From: Bacillota bacterium
GTDB taxonomy: Bacteria; Bacillota; Clostridia; Oscillospirales; Oscillospiraceae
Direction of reading: 5' to 3'
Assembly (NCBI GenBank): GCA_023459875.1
Contig: JAEWRY010000044.1
Location: 219,795 to 283,794 of the forward strand
DNA length: 64,000 bases
A program made the translations under genes and the position numbers. This document shows positions 25,389 through 34,109 of the stretch, in pieces. Each line of letters starts with the position of its first letter. The first letter of the stretch is position 1. The notes under the pieces are model-generated. The model was not told where the DNA came from. It was given only the letters and a program-made list of their open reading frames with translations, and did no database searches.

Positions 25389-26198
25389 TTAAGTTTTTTC
25401 TTGAATTCCGGCGGCCAGCCATCCGGCAAGGTGACCTGTTCCAATGTTATAGTCGCAGGCTTGGCGAAGGTCCTTTAAATGCGTAATGAGCATCAGCAGA
25501 CGGCGTTTTTCCCGACAGTCATTATCCTTCATCAGCTCTTCCGTCAGCACGGATACCGTGCCGTCAAACAAAGAGGCTAACTCCTCCCTGTCGCGCTTTT
25601 CCAGGGTCAGCGCCCATTCCAGAAGTTGAAGTTCCCGGCCGGAATATAAAAGGCGGGCCAAATTCCGCGCCTCGGCAGAATCCTCCTCCGATTGCTCCGG
25701 CAGTGATACCAACCGCAAAAGCTCGCAGCGGGACCGGACAGTCGGAAGCAGCGCCCGTTCATTTTCCGTGAGCAGCAGAAAGGCCGCGTAAGGAGGACTC
25801 TCCTCCAGCAATTTTAAAAGCACATCCTGCACCTGGTTGGTGAGCTCTTGGGCTGCAGGAAAAAGAAACACTTTACGAGGAGCCTCGTTGGGCCGAATGT
25901 AGGCAGCGGTTTTCATCGCCCGAGCAGCGGCCACATTGACCGTTTCCCCCTCCGCCCCGACAAGAATAAGATCGGGATGGATTCCCTCTGCAATCTTCCG
26001 GCAGCCGGAGCAGTTTCCGCAGGGGTGCGTCCCTTCCCCGGTACAAACATACGCCTTGCATAAGAACTCGGCCAAAGCCCGCTTTTCCAACCCGTCGGGT
26101 CCGCTCAGAATATAAGCGTGGGAAAGCCCGCGCTCCATAATCTGGCGGGCCAGCCGTGCTTTCAGCTCTTCATTCCCCCGTGACAGAGAAATCTCCAT
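25389..26198 (-). CDS. holB: DNA polymerase III delta' subunit
   Basis: 269 residues from ATG 26198, 1 nt after the darA stop (TAATATG), implying coupled translation. An upstream TTG (26213) inside darA is less likely. It has the clamp-loader ATPase-like fold: SHAYILSGPDGLEKR (a P-loop altered as usual in delta'), the four-Cys zinc knuckle CGNCSGCR motif, the sensor region LLKLLEESPP and VRSRC. It opens the beta clamp together with tau and delta. The neighbourhood darA-holB-ricT is conserved in Firmicutes. Confidence 0.9.
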   Translation of the reverse strand: MEISLSRGNEELKARLARQIMERGLSHAYILSGPDGLEKRALAEFLCKAYVCTGEGTHPCGNCSGCRKIAEGIHPDLILVGAEGETVNVAAARAMKTAAYIRPNEAPRKVFLFPAAQELTNQVQDVLLKLLEESPPYAAFLLLTENERALLPTVRSRCELLRLVSLPEQSEEDSAEARNLARLLYSGRELQLLEWALTLEKRDREELASLFDGTVSVLTEELMKDNDCREKRRLLMLITHLKDLRQACDYNIGTGHLAGWLAAGIQEKT

Positions 26199-26199
26199 A

Positions 26200-26523
26200 T
26201 TATGTGCGTTCAAACCGCTCGATGTCCACGACGAAAATGGTGGCTCCGCCCACGGTGACTTCCACGGGCATACTGGGATAATAACCGTAGCTTACCTCGG
26301 TGGCGGTGGGAATCATTTGCTTTCGGCTGTGGGAATATTCCTTAATGATATCCAGTACAGTCTGCACTTTTTCCTCGTCCACGCCCACCAGGATCGTTGC
26401 GTTCCCCGCCATGAGAAAGCCTCCCGTAGTAGCTAACTTTGTGGAGGAAAACCCTCTCTTGGTAAGCGCTTTCGTCACAGCACCGGCGTCGTCATAATTG
26501 ACAATGGCAATTACCAGCTTCAC
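26200..26523 (-). CDS. darA: Cyclic-di-AMP receptor PII-like protein DarA/PstA (YaaQ)
   Basis: 107 residues with GTG start and AGAGGGGG site. The sequence (NYDDAGAVTKALTKRGFSST, LATTGGFLMAGNATILVGVDEE, VLDIIKEYSHSRKQ) is the PF06153 family, a trimeric PII-like protein whose large loop binds c-di-AMP. Its downstream target is not established. First gene of darA-holB-ricT. The promoter is probably near TATAAT about 50 nt upstream on the reverse strand, with no recognisable -35. Confidence 0.93.
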   Translation of the reverse strand: MKLVIAIVNYDDAGAVTKALTKRGFSSTKLATTGGFLMAGNATILVGVDEEKVQTVLDIIKEYSHSRKQMIPTATEVSYGYYPSMPVEVTVGGATIFVVDIERFERT

Positions 26524-26614
26524 AGCAGAAACCCCCTCTCCCCGTCTTTTATTGTGCTCTTTATTATAACCTATTCTTTAAAAATAGAAAAGGAGTTTTT
26601 ATATAATGTCCGCC

Positions 26615-26669
26615 GAATAAAGCAAAAATATAGTCATATCAATGCTTCTAAGCTGTTTTTGCTTTATTC
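26615..26669. repeat. Perfect 14-bp inverted repeat upstream of darA
   Basis: GAATAAAGCAAAAA (26615-26628) and its exact complement (26656-26669) flank 27 AT-rich nucleotides. The interval lies between the jag terminator and the darA promoter region. It could be an operator, a long-loop hairpin or a remnant of a small mobile element. Nothing in it is coding. Confidence 0.7.
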
Positions 26670-26706
26670 AGGTGCAAGGTTTCGGTTTGTTAAAAAACAT
26701 ACAGCA

Positions 26707-26751
26707 AAAAAGCCGCACCGCAGGCGGCAATTTCCCGCGGTGCAGCTTTTT
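26707..26751 (-). terminator. Terminator downstream of jag
   Basis: AAAAAGC-n-GCACCGC pairs with GCGGTGC-n-GCTTTTT, with a 15-nt loop. It is A-rich on one side and T-rich on the other, and lies 30 nt after the jag stop. It ends the rpmH-to-jag operon. Confidence 0.82.
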
Positions 26752-26781
26752 GATTTAAGCAGGTAAAACCGGCCCCGGCAT

Positions 26782-27627
26782 TTACAAACTTCTCGGGCCT
26801 TTGGAATAAGCAACAACAGTGCGGCGGTTCGGTTCGGTACCCATAGAGTAGGTTACCACGTCGGGGTAATCCTGAAGGGCGGCGTGGATGACATGCCGCT
26901 CATATGCGTTCATGGGTTCCAGCGTGACGTTACGGCGGTACTTTACAACCTTTGAGGCAACCTTATCGGCCAGGCGCTGAAGGGATTCTTCCCTCTTGGC
27001 CCGGTAATTTTCCGCGTCTATGTGGACGCGCACCCGCTTGGAAGCACCCCGGTTAACGGCATAGTTTGTAATCTGCTGGATGGCGTCCAGCGTCTCTCCT
27101 CTTCTTCCGATGAGCATGCCCAGGTTTTCTCCCTCCAGAGTCACCTGATAGCCCCCTTCGGGATTTTCAGCAATCACGGGAACAGCCGCCACATTCATGT
27201 GGGCTAATAAGCCCGTAAGGAAGCTCTCGATCTGGGCAGGCTTTTCCCCTTTCGCGGCTGCGGCTTGTTCCGGTTCATTTGTATTGCGTTCCGCCGGCTT
27301 TTGCTCCGGCACGGCGCGGATAGGAGCTGTTGTTTTTTCCGGATATTTTTCTCCTCCGGCAACACTCTTTTCATTACCTGCCGCTTGGCCGGCAAAAACA
27401 ACGGGTTTCTTTTGCGGCGCGGCGACAATGGGTTTTTGTACCGGCTCGTCCGGAACTTCATAGCTTACTTTTACCCTCGCGGGGGCACTGCCTATTCCTA
27501 AAAAGCCATTCTTGGCACGGTCGAGAACTTCCACGGATACCTCGTCGCGGTCCAGTCCAAGCTGGGACAGAGCGGCGGCAACGGCGGCATCTTCGTTCTT
27601 GCCGGTGGCTTCAATCCATTTCAGCAT
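26782..27627 (-). CDS. khpB: RNA-binding protein Jag/KhpB
   Basis: 281 residues. Jag-N domain (1-50: EATGKNEDAAVAAALSQLGLDRDEVSVEVLDRAKNGFLGIG, the conserved KNGFLGIG), a charged linker, a KH domain (about 150-215, GMLIGRRGETLDAIQQ) and an R3H domain at the end (MNAYERHVIHAALQD). KhpB pairs with KhpA and binds many RNAs, affecting division and wall synthesis. It follows yidC after 12 nt as in most Firmicutes. mnmE, usually the next gene, is absent here. Confidence 0.95.
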   Translation of the reverse strand: MLKWIEATGKNEDAAVAAALSQLGLDRDEVSVEVLDRAKNGFLGIGSAPARVKVSYEVPDEPVQKPIVAAPQKKPVVFAGQAAGNEKSVAGGEKYPEKTTAPIRAVPEQKPAERNTNEPEQAAAAKGEKPAQIESFLTGLLAHMNVAAVPVIAENPEGGYQVTLEGENLGMLIGRRGETLDAIQQITNYAVNRGASKRVRVHIDAENYRAKREESLQRLADKVASKVVKYRRNVTLEPMNAYERHVIHAALQDYPDVVTYSMGTEPNRRTVVAYSKGPRSL

Positions 27628-27639
27628 AGAACTCTCTCC

Positions 27640-28959
27640 TTACTCTTCTTTGTCTTCCTCTCCCGTTTCCTCGGGCATGTCAGCTACGTCTTCTTCCTGT
27701 TCAAAAACGGCTTCGGGAAGTTCCGGCTGGACAGACGTGCTCTCAGAAGGGGTTTGAAAGTCGGGCTCAGGCATAGCTTTTTCTTCGCTCTGACCCTCAC
27801 CCGCCTTGTCCTTCATTTCGGCAGGGTCGGCATAGGGCGTGACAGGGTAACGATTGGGATCATAAGCCCGTCCCCGGGCATAAGCGCGAAGCCCGACGCG
27901 GCTGGCTTCCATCATCTCTCCGTCGGTTTTCCCCTGTCTCTCTTTTTTCTGCTGCTTGGCCTGCTCAAATTGATTTTTCCGCTCTTTGTCGGCAATGGCT
28001 TTGGCGCGGTTCGCGGCATTTTTCTTCTTCCGTTCTTCTTCCTGCTCTTTTTCCAGGCGCTCGCGCTCGACCGCCTTGGCCGCTTCTGCCTCCACGTCTT
28101 TCCGGATAAGCTTGTTGGTGATCCACTCCTGAAGGATCATGAAGAGGCTGTTCGCGATCCAGTATACGCACAGACTGGCCGGCATGGTAAAACCGATCCA
28201 AAGAGAAATAATGGGCATCATCATGATCATGCTCTTATTGGTGGCGGCAACCGATCCTTCCTGAGGCGCTCCGCTGGTGTTGTTTGATTTCATGGAGTAT
28301 TTCATGGATACGAAGGAGATTGCAGCCGAGATAATGGGCAGCAGGAACAATCCGATACTAGCCCAGGAATAGGTGCCGAATTGGAAAATATTCCACTGCG
28401 GAGTCTCCGCAAGGTCAAGTCCCAGGAAGGAAAAATTCAGACGGAAAATCTTATCCGCGATATCGGGCAGCGTGGCTTTCACCGCATCGAATTGGCGAAA
28501 CAGCTCCTGCGCGATAGTAATCTCGCCGGTGTTTACCCTTGAAATGACCTTTCCAAAAAGAAAATTGGACAACTCGTTAATCTGGTCGGCTGTGAGGCTC
28601 ATCATATAATAAAGAGGTTGGCGAATAACGCTGTACAGCCCAATTAGGACGGGCAACGGGAGCAGCGACCAAATGCAGCCGCCCATTGGATTAATTTTTT
28701 CCCTTTCATACAGCTTCTGGATTTCCAGATTGATTTTATTTTTATCGCCGGCATATTTCTTTTGGATTGCCTGCTGCTGAGAGGAAAGGGCGCTCATACG
28801 CACCATGCTTTTCTTTCCCTTGAGAGAAATAGGAAAAAGCACGATTTTTGAAATCAAGCAGAACATAATGACGGCCAGGCCGTAGTTGTTAAGCACAAAA
28901 TAGAGCGTGCGTAAAAGCCACGCAAAGGGGTATAGAATCAGGTTAATAAGATCAGTCAT
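27640..28959 (-). CDS. yidC: Membrane protein insertase YidC/SpoIIIJ
   Basis: 439 residues from ATG 28959, with GGAGG 10 nt upstream. The core has five predicted membrane helices with the family motifs LFPISLKGKKSM, INPMGGCIWSLLPLPVLIGLY and the helix pair near MMMPIISLWIGFTMPASLCVYWI. No lipobox is present, unlike Bacillus SpoIIIJ. A long charged tail (about 300-439: Glu/Lys/Arg, then acidic) could contact ribosomes. It inserts membrane proteins co- and post-translationally. Confidence 0.95.
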   Translation of the reverse strand: MTDLINLILYPFAWLLRTLYFVLNNYGLAVIMFCLISKIVLFPISLKGKKSMVRMSALSSQQQAIQKKYAGDKNKINLEIQKLYEREKINPMGGCIWSLLPLPVLIGLYSVIRQPLYYMMSLTADQINELSNFLFGKVISRVNTGEITIAQELFRQFDAVKATLPDIADKIFRLNFSFLGLDLAETPQWNIFQFGTYSWASIGLFLLPIISAAISFVSMKYSMKSNNTSGAPQEGSVAATNKSMIMMMPIISLWIGFTMPASLCVYWIANSLFMILQEWITNKLIRKDVEAEAAKAVERERLEKEQEEERKKKNAANRAKAIADKERKNQFEQAKQQKKERQGKTDGEMMEASRVGLRAYARGRAYDPNRYPVTPYADPAEMKDKAGEGQSEEKAMPEPDFQTPSESTSVQPELPEAVFEQEEDVADMPEETGEEDKEE

Positions 28960-29054
28960 GATGACTTTGCCTCCAAACGGTAATCGAGCGGTTTTTTTCC
29001 GCGTGCCGGTAAGCACCTGCGGAAGATCCCTGTCGGCCAGTTAAAAAGGGGCGG

Positions 29055-29273
29055 TTACGGCACGGGGTCGAATTCAATGGATTTTTGCGCGTGAAAGGGG
29101 TGGCATTTGGAAAGCCGTCTCAAAGTCAAAAAACCTCCCTTAAAGACGCCGTATTTTTCCACCGCTTCCAGCGCGTAAGCGGAGCAGGTGGGGATAAAGC
29201 GGCAGGAGGGCGGCCGGAGCGGTGAAATATTGGTTCGGTACAGCCGAATGAACCATAAAATAACCGTTTTCAT
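29055..29273 (-). CDS. yidD: Membrane protein insertion efficiency factor YidD
   Basis: 72 residues with the family signature LYRTNISPLRPPSCRFIPTCSAYALEAVEKYG. Small, amphipathic, membrane-associated and assists YidC. The start overlaps the rnpA stop (ATGA) and yidC follows 95 nt later. Confidence 0.94.
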   Translation of the reverse strand: MKTVILWFIRLYRTNISPLRPPSCRFIPTCSAYALEAVEKYGVFKGGFLTLRRLSKCHPFHAQKSIEFDPVP

Positions 29274-29620
29274 GATTTAATCGTTCCGCTCAGCAGCGAA
29301 AGGCCGCCGGCAAGTCGGATCAGGCTTTCCTCCAGCACGGCATAGCGGGCGGAAACAGCCCGTGTTCTTCCCACAACCACGATGTCATATCCGGACAGAA
29401 AGCGCACTTCATTTGTACGGTAGATCTCTCTGATTCTGCGGCGCAGCCTGTTCCGCGTAACCGCGTTGCCAAGCTTTCCGCCCACGGTAATCCCAAGGCG
29501 GTTAACGTCCAGCCGGTTTTTCCGATAATAGACCGCAAAATACGGGGAGACAGCGCTTTTTCCCTTCGAATATAACCGGCGGAAATCCCGATTATGCTTC
29601 AAGGAAACGGTATCCTTCAA
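29270..29620 (-). CDS. rnpA: Ribonuclease P protein component
   Basis: 116 residues beginning at TTG 29620, preceded by AGAAGGAG 11 nt upstream; nearby ATG and GTG codons are out of frame. The RNR motif reads AVTRNRLRRRIREIYR, flanked by RLGITVGGKLGNAV. It binds the RNA subunit and the 5' leader of pre-tRNA. Lies between rpmH and yidD in the conserved origin cluster. Confidence 0.95.
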   Translation of the reverse strand: MKDTVSLKHNRDFRRLYSKGKSAVSPYFAVYYRKNRLDVNRLGITVGGKLGNAVTRNRLRRRIREIYRTNEVRFLSGYDIVVVGRTRAVSARYAVLEESLIRLAGGLSLLSGTIKS

Positions 29621-29709
29621 AATTCACATACTCCTTCTGGATGCTTCGCAGGGGCGGTGGAACTATGCTTCCCCGCCCCTTGTGTTACTCTATGCGGTTA
29701 CCGCCTTCA

Positions 29710-29844
29710 TCAGAGGGTAAGTTCGGCGCGGCCTTTGGCACGGCGGCGGGCCAAGACCTTACGGCCGTTCTTCGTAGCCATACGTTTCCTGAAACCATGC
29801 TCTTTTGAGCGCTGGCGCTTCTTGGGCTGATAGGTACGAACCAT
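29710..29844 (-). CDS. rpmH: 50S ribosomal protein L34
   Basis: 44 residues from ATG 29844, with GGAGGTG nine nt upstream. MVRTYQPKKRQRSKEHGFRKRM is the invariant L34 start. First gene of the leftward rpmH-rnpA-yidD-yidC-jag operon. A longer in-frame extension upstream lacks a ribosome-binding site. Confidence 0.97.
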   Translation of the reverse strand: MVRTYQPKKRQRSKEHGFRKRMATKNGRKVLARRRAKGRAELTL

Positions 29845-29958
29845 AATAAGATACACCTCCTGTATCATTTTTGGCGGGATTTTCCCGTCCACCACAACAG
29901 ACGTATAACGTCTGCGGTCGTAAAAAGTGACGCGGTATTTTCACATCGCGTGAATGTT

Positions 29959-29988
29959 ATTATATCGGATATTGTTTTCCTCTGTCAA
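29959..29988 (-). promoter_or_regulatory. Promoter of the rpmH operon
   Basis: Sense strand TTGACA (29988-29983), 18-bp spacer, TATAAT (29964-29959). Both boxes match consensus. It leaves a leader of about 105 nt containing a hairpin (CAGACGTTATACGTCTG). Confidence 0.88.
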
Positions 29989-30038
29989 CTATAATTTATG
30001 TTATTACGGAAAAACACCGTAAAAACCGGCTCTTTTCC

Positions 30039-30067
30039 TTGCGCCCCAGGACGATTTTTGGTATAAT
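30039..30067 (+). promoter_or_regulatory. Promoter of dnaA
   Basis: TTGCGC (30039-30044), 17-bp spacer, TATAAT (30062-30067), 40 nt before the dnaA ATG and divergent from the rpmH promoter. Confidence 0.7.
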
Positions 30068-30107
30068 GGAAACGTTAACGTGTCACAAAAATATAGGAGG
30101 TCAAGCC

Positions 30108-31424
30108 ATGCAGATACCGGCCGATATTTGGAAAAAGGTACTCTCTCTACTTGAAAAAGAGATGACTTCCACAACGATCAGCACATGGTTTGACGATACC
30201 CAGGCCGTGGCGCTGGAGGAAAACCGTTTTGTAATGTATACGCCGACGGCGTTCAAGCGGGACATCATCACCGGGCGCTATGTTTCCGCCATTCAAAAAG
30301 CTTTGCATGAACTGTTTTCGACCGAGTTTGAGGTCGTTGTATTAAGCGAAGGAGAACTGGAAAGCTTTACGGGCAAAAAAAGCCAGGCTCCCTTCCTTCC
30401 GGGTACCGACGAGTATACCTTTACCCGTTTTGTCGTGGGCAACTCCAATAAGTTTGCCCACGCGGCGGCTCATGCCGTTGCGGATAACCCCGGTGCCAGC
30501 TATAATCCTCTTTTTATCTACGGGGAATCCGGCCTCGGAAAGACGCACCTGCTCTATGCCATCGCTCATTATATCCATCAAAACCATCCGGATTACCGGA
30601 TTGTCTATATCAAGGGCGATTCCTTTACCAACGAACTCATTCAGGCCATCCGGGAAGGCCGCAACAGCGAGTTCCGGGAGAAATACCGTCAGGCAGACGT
30701 CTTTTTAATGGACGACGTGCAGTTTATCGCCGGGAGGGACGCCACCGAAGAGGAGATGTTCCATACCTTCAATTCCCTCTACGAGACAAAAAAACAGATC
30801 GTATTTACCTCCGACCGGCCGCCGAAGGAAATGCTTCGTCTGGAAGACCGGCTGAAAACCAGATTCGAGTGGGGTCTTCTCGCGGATATTCAGCCTCCGG
30901 ATTATGAAACGAGAGTCGCAATTATTAAAAACAAGGCGATCCGTATGGGCGTGGAGCTGCCCGAGTCGGTCCTGGAATATGTGGCGCAGAACATCACCTC
31001 TAACGTTCGTCAAATCGAGGGAACCATCAATAAGATCATGGCCCTTCAGGAGATGGAGGGGAAGGCCATCAATACCGCCACTGTGGTAAAGGCCGTTCAG
31101 GATATGTTCCGGGATAAAAGCGACATTCTGCCTACCGCGGACGTCATCATTGAAGAAACCTGCAAATTCTACTCCATTGATAATGAAGCGCTCCGGGGAC
31201 AAGGCCGCACCAAGGACACCGCCCTGGCAAGACAGATCTCCATGTACCTGATCCGGAAAATGACCTCCCTTTCCTTAAAAGAAATCGGACGGGAATTTGA
31301 AAACCGGGATCACGCCACCGTACTCTATTCAATCGACCGGATGGAAAAAATGATCAAGACCAGCCCCGAGGTGGCAGAAATCATCAAGGACATTTCATCC
31401 AACATCAATGCAAGGTACGAATAA
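30108..31424 (+). CDS. dnaA: Chromosomal replication initiator DnaA
   Basis: 438 residues from ATG 30108 (TAGGAGG 8 nt upstream); a 23-residue in-frame extension has no ribosome-binding site. Domain I (1-80), a short linker, the AAA+ domain with GESGLGKTH and VFLMDDVQFIAG, and domain IV with the DnaA-box-binding signature ENRDHATVLYSIDRM. It binds the DnaA boxes just downstream and opens oriC. First gene of dnaA-dnaN-yaaA-recF-remB-gyrB-gyrA. Confidence 0.98.
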   Translation: MQIPADIWKKVLSLLEKEMTSTTISTWFDDTQAVALEENRFVMYTPTAFKRDIITGRYVSAIQKALHELFSTEFEVVVLSEGELESFTGKKSQAPFLPGTDEYTFTRFVVGNSNKFAHAAAHAVADNPGASYNPLFIYGESGLGKTHLLYAIAHYIHQNHPDYRIVYIKGDSFTNELIQAIREGRNSEFREKYRQADVFLMDDVQFIAGRDATEEEMFHTFNSLYETKKQIVFTSDRPPKEMLRLEDRLKTRFEWGLLADIQPPDYETRVAIIKNKAIRMGVELPESVLEYVAQNITSNVRQIEGTINKIMALQEMEGKAINTATVVKAVQDMFRDKSDILPTADVIIEETCKFYSIDNEALRGQGRTKDTALARQISMYLIRKMTSLSLKEIGREFENRDHATVLYSIDRMEKMIKTSPEVAEIIKDISSNINARYE

Positions 31425-31441
31425 TTCTTTTCACAGCGTTA

Positions 31442-31573
31442 TGTGGAATGTGAAAAGAATTGTGTGGATAACGGAAATGAATTTTTTTATCTGTGGAAAG
31501 CTCCTGGTTTTATCCACACAGCCTGTGGAACCTCAAACCGTTGGTGTCTAATAGATTCCGCTGTTTCTCCACA
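31442..31573. other. oriC region: cluster of DnaA boxes in the dnaA-dnaN gap
   Basis: Two perfect boxes, TGTGGATAA at 31463-31471 and TTATCCACA at 31510-31518, in opposite orientation, plus near matches at 31442-31450, 31492-31500, 31524-31531 and 31565-31573. An AT-rich stretch (31480-31490) lies between. Gene strands diverge around dnaA. No similar cluster was seen upstream of dnaA. This is the expected chromosomal origin. Confidence 0.9.
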
Positions 31574-31660
31574 ATGTTTTCTTCTACGTACTCCTATTAC
31601 TGAAAAATAACCCTATCCTCTCCTCAGAAGAGAGAAAAACTTGAGAAAGGATCTGTTTCT

Positions 31661-32773
31661 ATGAAATTCAGCTGCGAAAAAACGCTGCTTCTCTCAGCCA
31701 TTTCCACCGCCGCGAGGGCCGTCTCGTCTAAGAGTACCATTCCCGCCTTGGAGGGAATTTTGCTGGAAGCCGGCTCCGAACTACGTTTAACCGGGTATAA
31801 TTTAGAGACGGGAATCCGGACATCCGTATCTGCTGAAGTTGAGAAAACCGGAACCCTTGTGCTCTCAGCTCGTCTCTTTGGAGATATTGTACGGAAACTG
31901 CCCGATGATATGGTCGTGGTCACATCCGACAACTATATGGTAAATATCAAATGCGGCATGAGTGAGTTCAATATTCTCGGAACCGATGCGGAAAGTTTCC
32001 CGGAGCTCCCCGCCGTAGAGTATCAGCAGTCTTTTACTCTTACTCAGGAAGATTTGAAATCAATCCTCAGCCAGACCCTCTTTGCCGTCAGCGACAACGA
32101 GAGCCGTCCCATTCATACGGGAGCGCTTTTCGAGGTCGGTGAAAAAGAAGTTACCGTCGTGGCGGTGGATGGATACCGGCTGGCGCTGCGCCGGGCGCCG
32201 ATCTCCGAACAGAATAAAAAAGAGCCTTTTTCTTTTGTTGTGCCGGGTGCCGCGTTGAGCGAGGTCGAGAAAATATGTTCCGACAACGATGAGCTTGCCT
32301 TTATCTATCAGGGTGATCGGCATATTATGTTCAAATTGGGCGGCACCGTTCTTATCTCCCGCAGGCTGGAAGGCGAATTTTTGGCCTGGCGGCAGGCCAT
32401 TCCCCGCAATAGCACCATCCAGGTCGAAGGCGATGCCCATTCTCTGCTCACTTCCATCGACCGGGTTTCTCTTATTATCAACGATAAGCTGAAAAGCCCG
32501 CTGCGCTGTGTTTTTGACGACGATGTTTTAAAAATCAGCACCCGTACTGCAAACGGAGACGCCGCCGACCAGTGCCCCATTTCTGGTTCCGGCGGAGGTT
32601 TGGAAATAGGGTTTAACTACCGTTATCTGATTGACGCTTTAAAAGCGGCGCCGGCGGATCGGGTGAGAATGGAGCTTTCCACGGGAGTATCTCCGTGTGT
32701 GATCGTTCCCGCTGAGGGCGACGAGAACTTTCTTTATATGGTTTTGCCCGTGCGGCTGAAAGCGGGAGAATAA
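31661..32773 (+). CDS. dnaN: DNA polymerase III beta subunit (sliding clamp)
   Basis: 370 residues with AGAAAGGA upstream. Three clamp repeats are recognisable: the start MKFSCEKTLLLSAISTAARAVSSKSTIPALEGI, the middle TGALFEVGEKEVTVVAVDGYRLALRR, and the end YRYLIDALKAAPADRVRMEL with terminal MVLPVRL. It forms the ring that tethers polymerase. Lies 236 nt after dnaA, with oriC between. Confidence 0.98.
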   Translation: MKFSCEKTLLLSAISTAARAVSSKSTIPALEGILLEAGSELRLTGYNLETGIRTSVSAEVEKTGTLVLSARLFGDIVRKLPDDMVVVTSDNYMVNIKCGMSEFNILGTDAESFPELPAVEYQQSFTLTQEDLKSILSQTLFAVSDNESRPIHTGALFEVGEKEVTVVAVDGYRLALRRAPISEQNKKEPFSFVVPGAALSEVEKICSDNDELAFIYQGDRHIMFKLGGTVLISRRLEGEFLAWRQAIPRNSTIQVEGDAHSLLTSIDRVSLIINDKLKSPLRCVFDDDVLKISTRTANGDAADQCPISGSGGGLEIGFNYRYLIDALKAAPADRVRMELSTGVSPCVIVPAEGDENFLYMVLPVRLKAGE

Positions 32774-32775
32774 CG

Positions 32776-32988
32776 ATGGCAAAGATTGAAATTGCCATTG
32801 AAACCGACTTTATCAAGCTCGAGGCACTGCTGAAATACGCGTCTTTGGTTGAAACGGGCGGCGAAGCGAAGGGCTTGATACAGGAAGGCTCCATCCTGGT
32901 AAACGGGGCGGTTTGCATCCAGCGCGGAAAAAAACTGAGGCCTGGAGACATTGTCTCTCTGGGAGAAACGGAAGTGCTGATTAAATGA
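32776..32988 (+). CDS. yaaA: S4-domain protein YaaA/RlbA
   Basis: 70 residues, one S4-like RNA-binding domain (FIKLEALLKYASLVETGGEAKGLIQEGSILVNGAVCIQRGKKLRPGD). Conserved between dnaN and recF in Firmicutes and linked to ribosome assembly. It starts 2 nt after dnaN and its stop overlaps the recF start. Confidence 0.93.
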   Translation: MAKIEIAIETDFIKLEALLKYASLVETGGEAKGLIQEGSILVNGAVCIQRGKKLRPGDIVSLGETEVLIK

Positions 32989-34091
32989 TAGTAAAAAAAG
33001 TCACGCTGGATTACTTTAGGAATTATACCCATATGGCGGCGAATTTTGATCCCGGCGTCAACGTGATCTACGGCGAAAACGCCCAGGGAAAGACAAATCT
33101 TCTGGAAGCCATCGCATACCTCTCCGCTGCAAGATCCCACAGGGCAAGATTTGATAAAGAACTGCTGCAGTTTGACATTGACAGCGCATTTATAAAGGCG
33201 GAAATCAACGCACGAAAAAGAGATTTTACGGTGGAAGCCAAGCTTGCCAGAAATGCGGGAAAGCAATTTTTAGTAAACGGAGTCAAACTGAAAACGACCG
33301 CCGATCTGGCCGGTATTCTGACCACCGTTCTGTTCTGCCCCGAGGATCTCTCCCTCATCCAGGACGGCGCATCCGCAAGACGTCATTTTCTGGACGACTG
33401 CCTGTGTCAGCTGCGGCCGACTTATGCATCCGCAATGGCGGAGTATAAACGCTGCTTTGAAAATAAAACTCGAATTTTGAAGGACATGGACAAAAACCCA
33501 TCGTACCGTTACGTTTTGGACGACTTTAATTTCCGCATGGCGCAGGCGGGAGGAGTCATGATACATTATCGGTCCTCCTTCATTAAGAGTCTCAGCGAAT
33601 ACGCCGCTCAAATCCACCAGGACTTTTCCGGCGGAACGGAGATCCTCACCCTCGGCTATGAGACGGTCAGTACGATCACCGACCCGGACGCGCCCATCAA
33701 GACGATTTTCAATCAAATTCTGGACCATCAGGAAAAAGTGAAGCAGGCCGAGCTGGATTCCCGTCAGTGCCTCTCGGGGCCCCATAAGGACGATCTAATT
33801 GTAGAGATCAACGGGCAGAGCGCCCGGCAGTTCGCCTCCCAGGGGCAGACGAGGACGGCCGCCCTTTCCCTCAAGCTGGGCGCCAGAGAGATTTTTTTCC
33901 GCGACCTGAGCGAATATCCGGTTCTGCTCCTGGACGACGTACTCTCCGAACTTGACGCAAAACGGCAGGATTTTGTTCTGCAGCGCATTGAAGGCGGGCA
34001 GGTATTCATTACCTGCTGTGAAAACGATAAATTGGAAGGTCTCACAAACGCGGCCACCTTTAAAATTCACGGCGGCGCGCTGGTGAAATAA
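32985..34091 (+). CDS. recF: DNA replication and repair protein RecF
   Basis: 368 residues. Walker A GENAQGKTN (30-38), ABC-like signature region SQGQTRTAALSLKLG and Walker B PVLLLDDVLSELD mark the SMC-like RecF fold. It loads RecA at gaps with RecO and RecR. Starts within the yaaA stop (ATGA). Confidence 0.97.
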   Translation: MIVKKVTLDYFRNYTHMAANFDPGVNVIYGENAQGKTNLLEAIAYLSAARSHRARFDKELLQFDIDSAFIKAEINARKRDFTVEAKLARNAGKQFLVNGVKLKTTADLAGILTTVLFCPEDLSLIQDGASARRHFLDDCLCQLRPTYASAMAEYKRCFENKTRILKDMDKNPSYRYVLDDFNFRMAQAGGVMIHYRSSFIKSLSEYAAQIHQDFSGGTEILTLGYETVSTITDPDAPIKTIFNQILDHQEKVKQAELDSRQCLSGPHKDDLIVEINGQSARQFASQGQTRTAALSLKLGAREIFFRDLSEYPVLLLDDVLSELDAKRQDFVLQRIEGGQVFITCCENDKLEGLTNAATFKIHGGALVK

Positions 34092-34109
34092 CGTCAGAGA
34101 GGCAATAGA

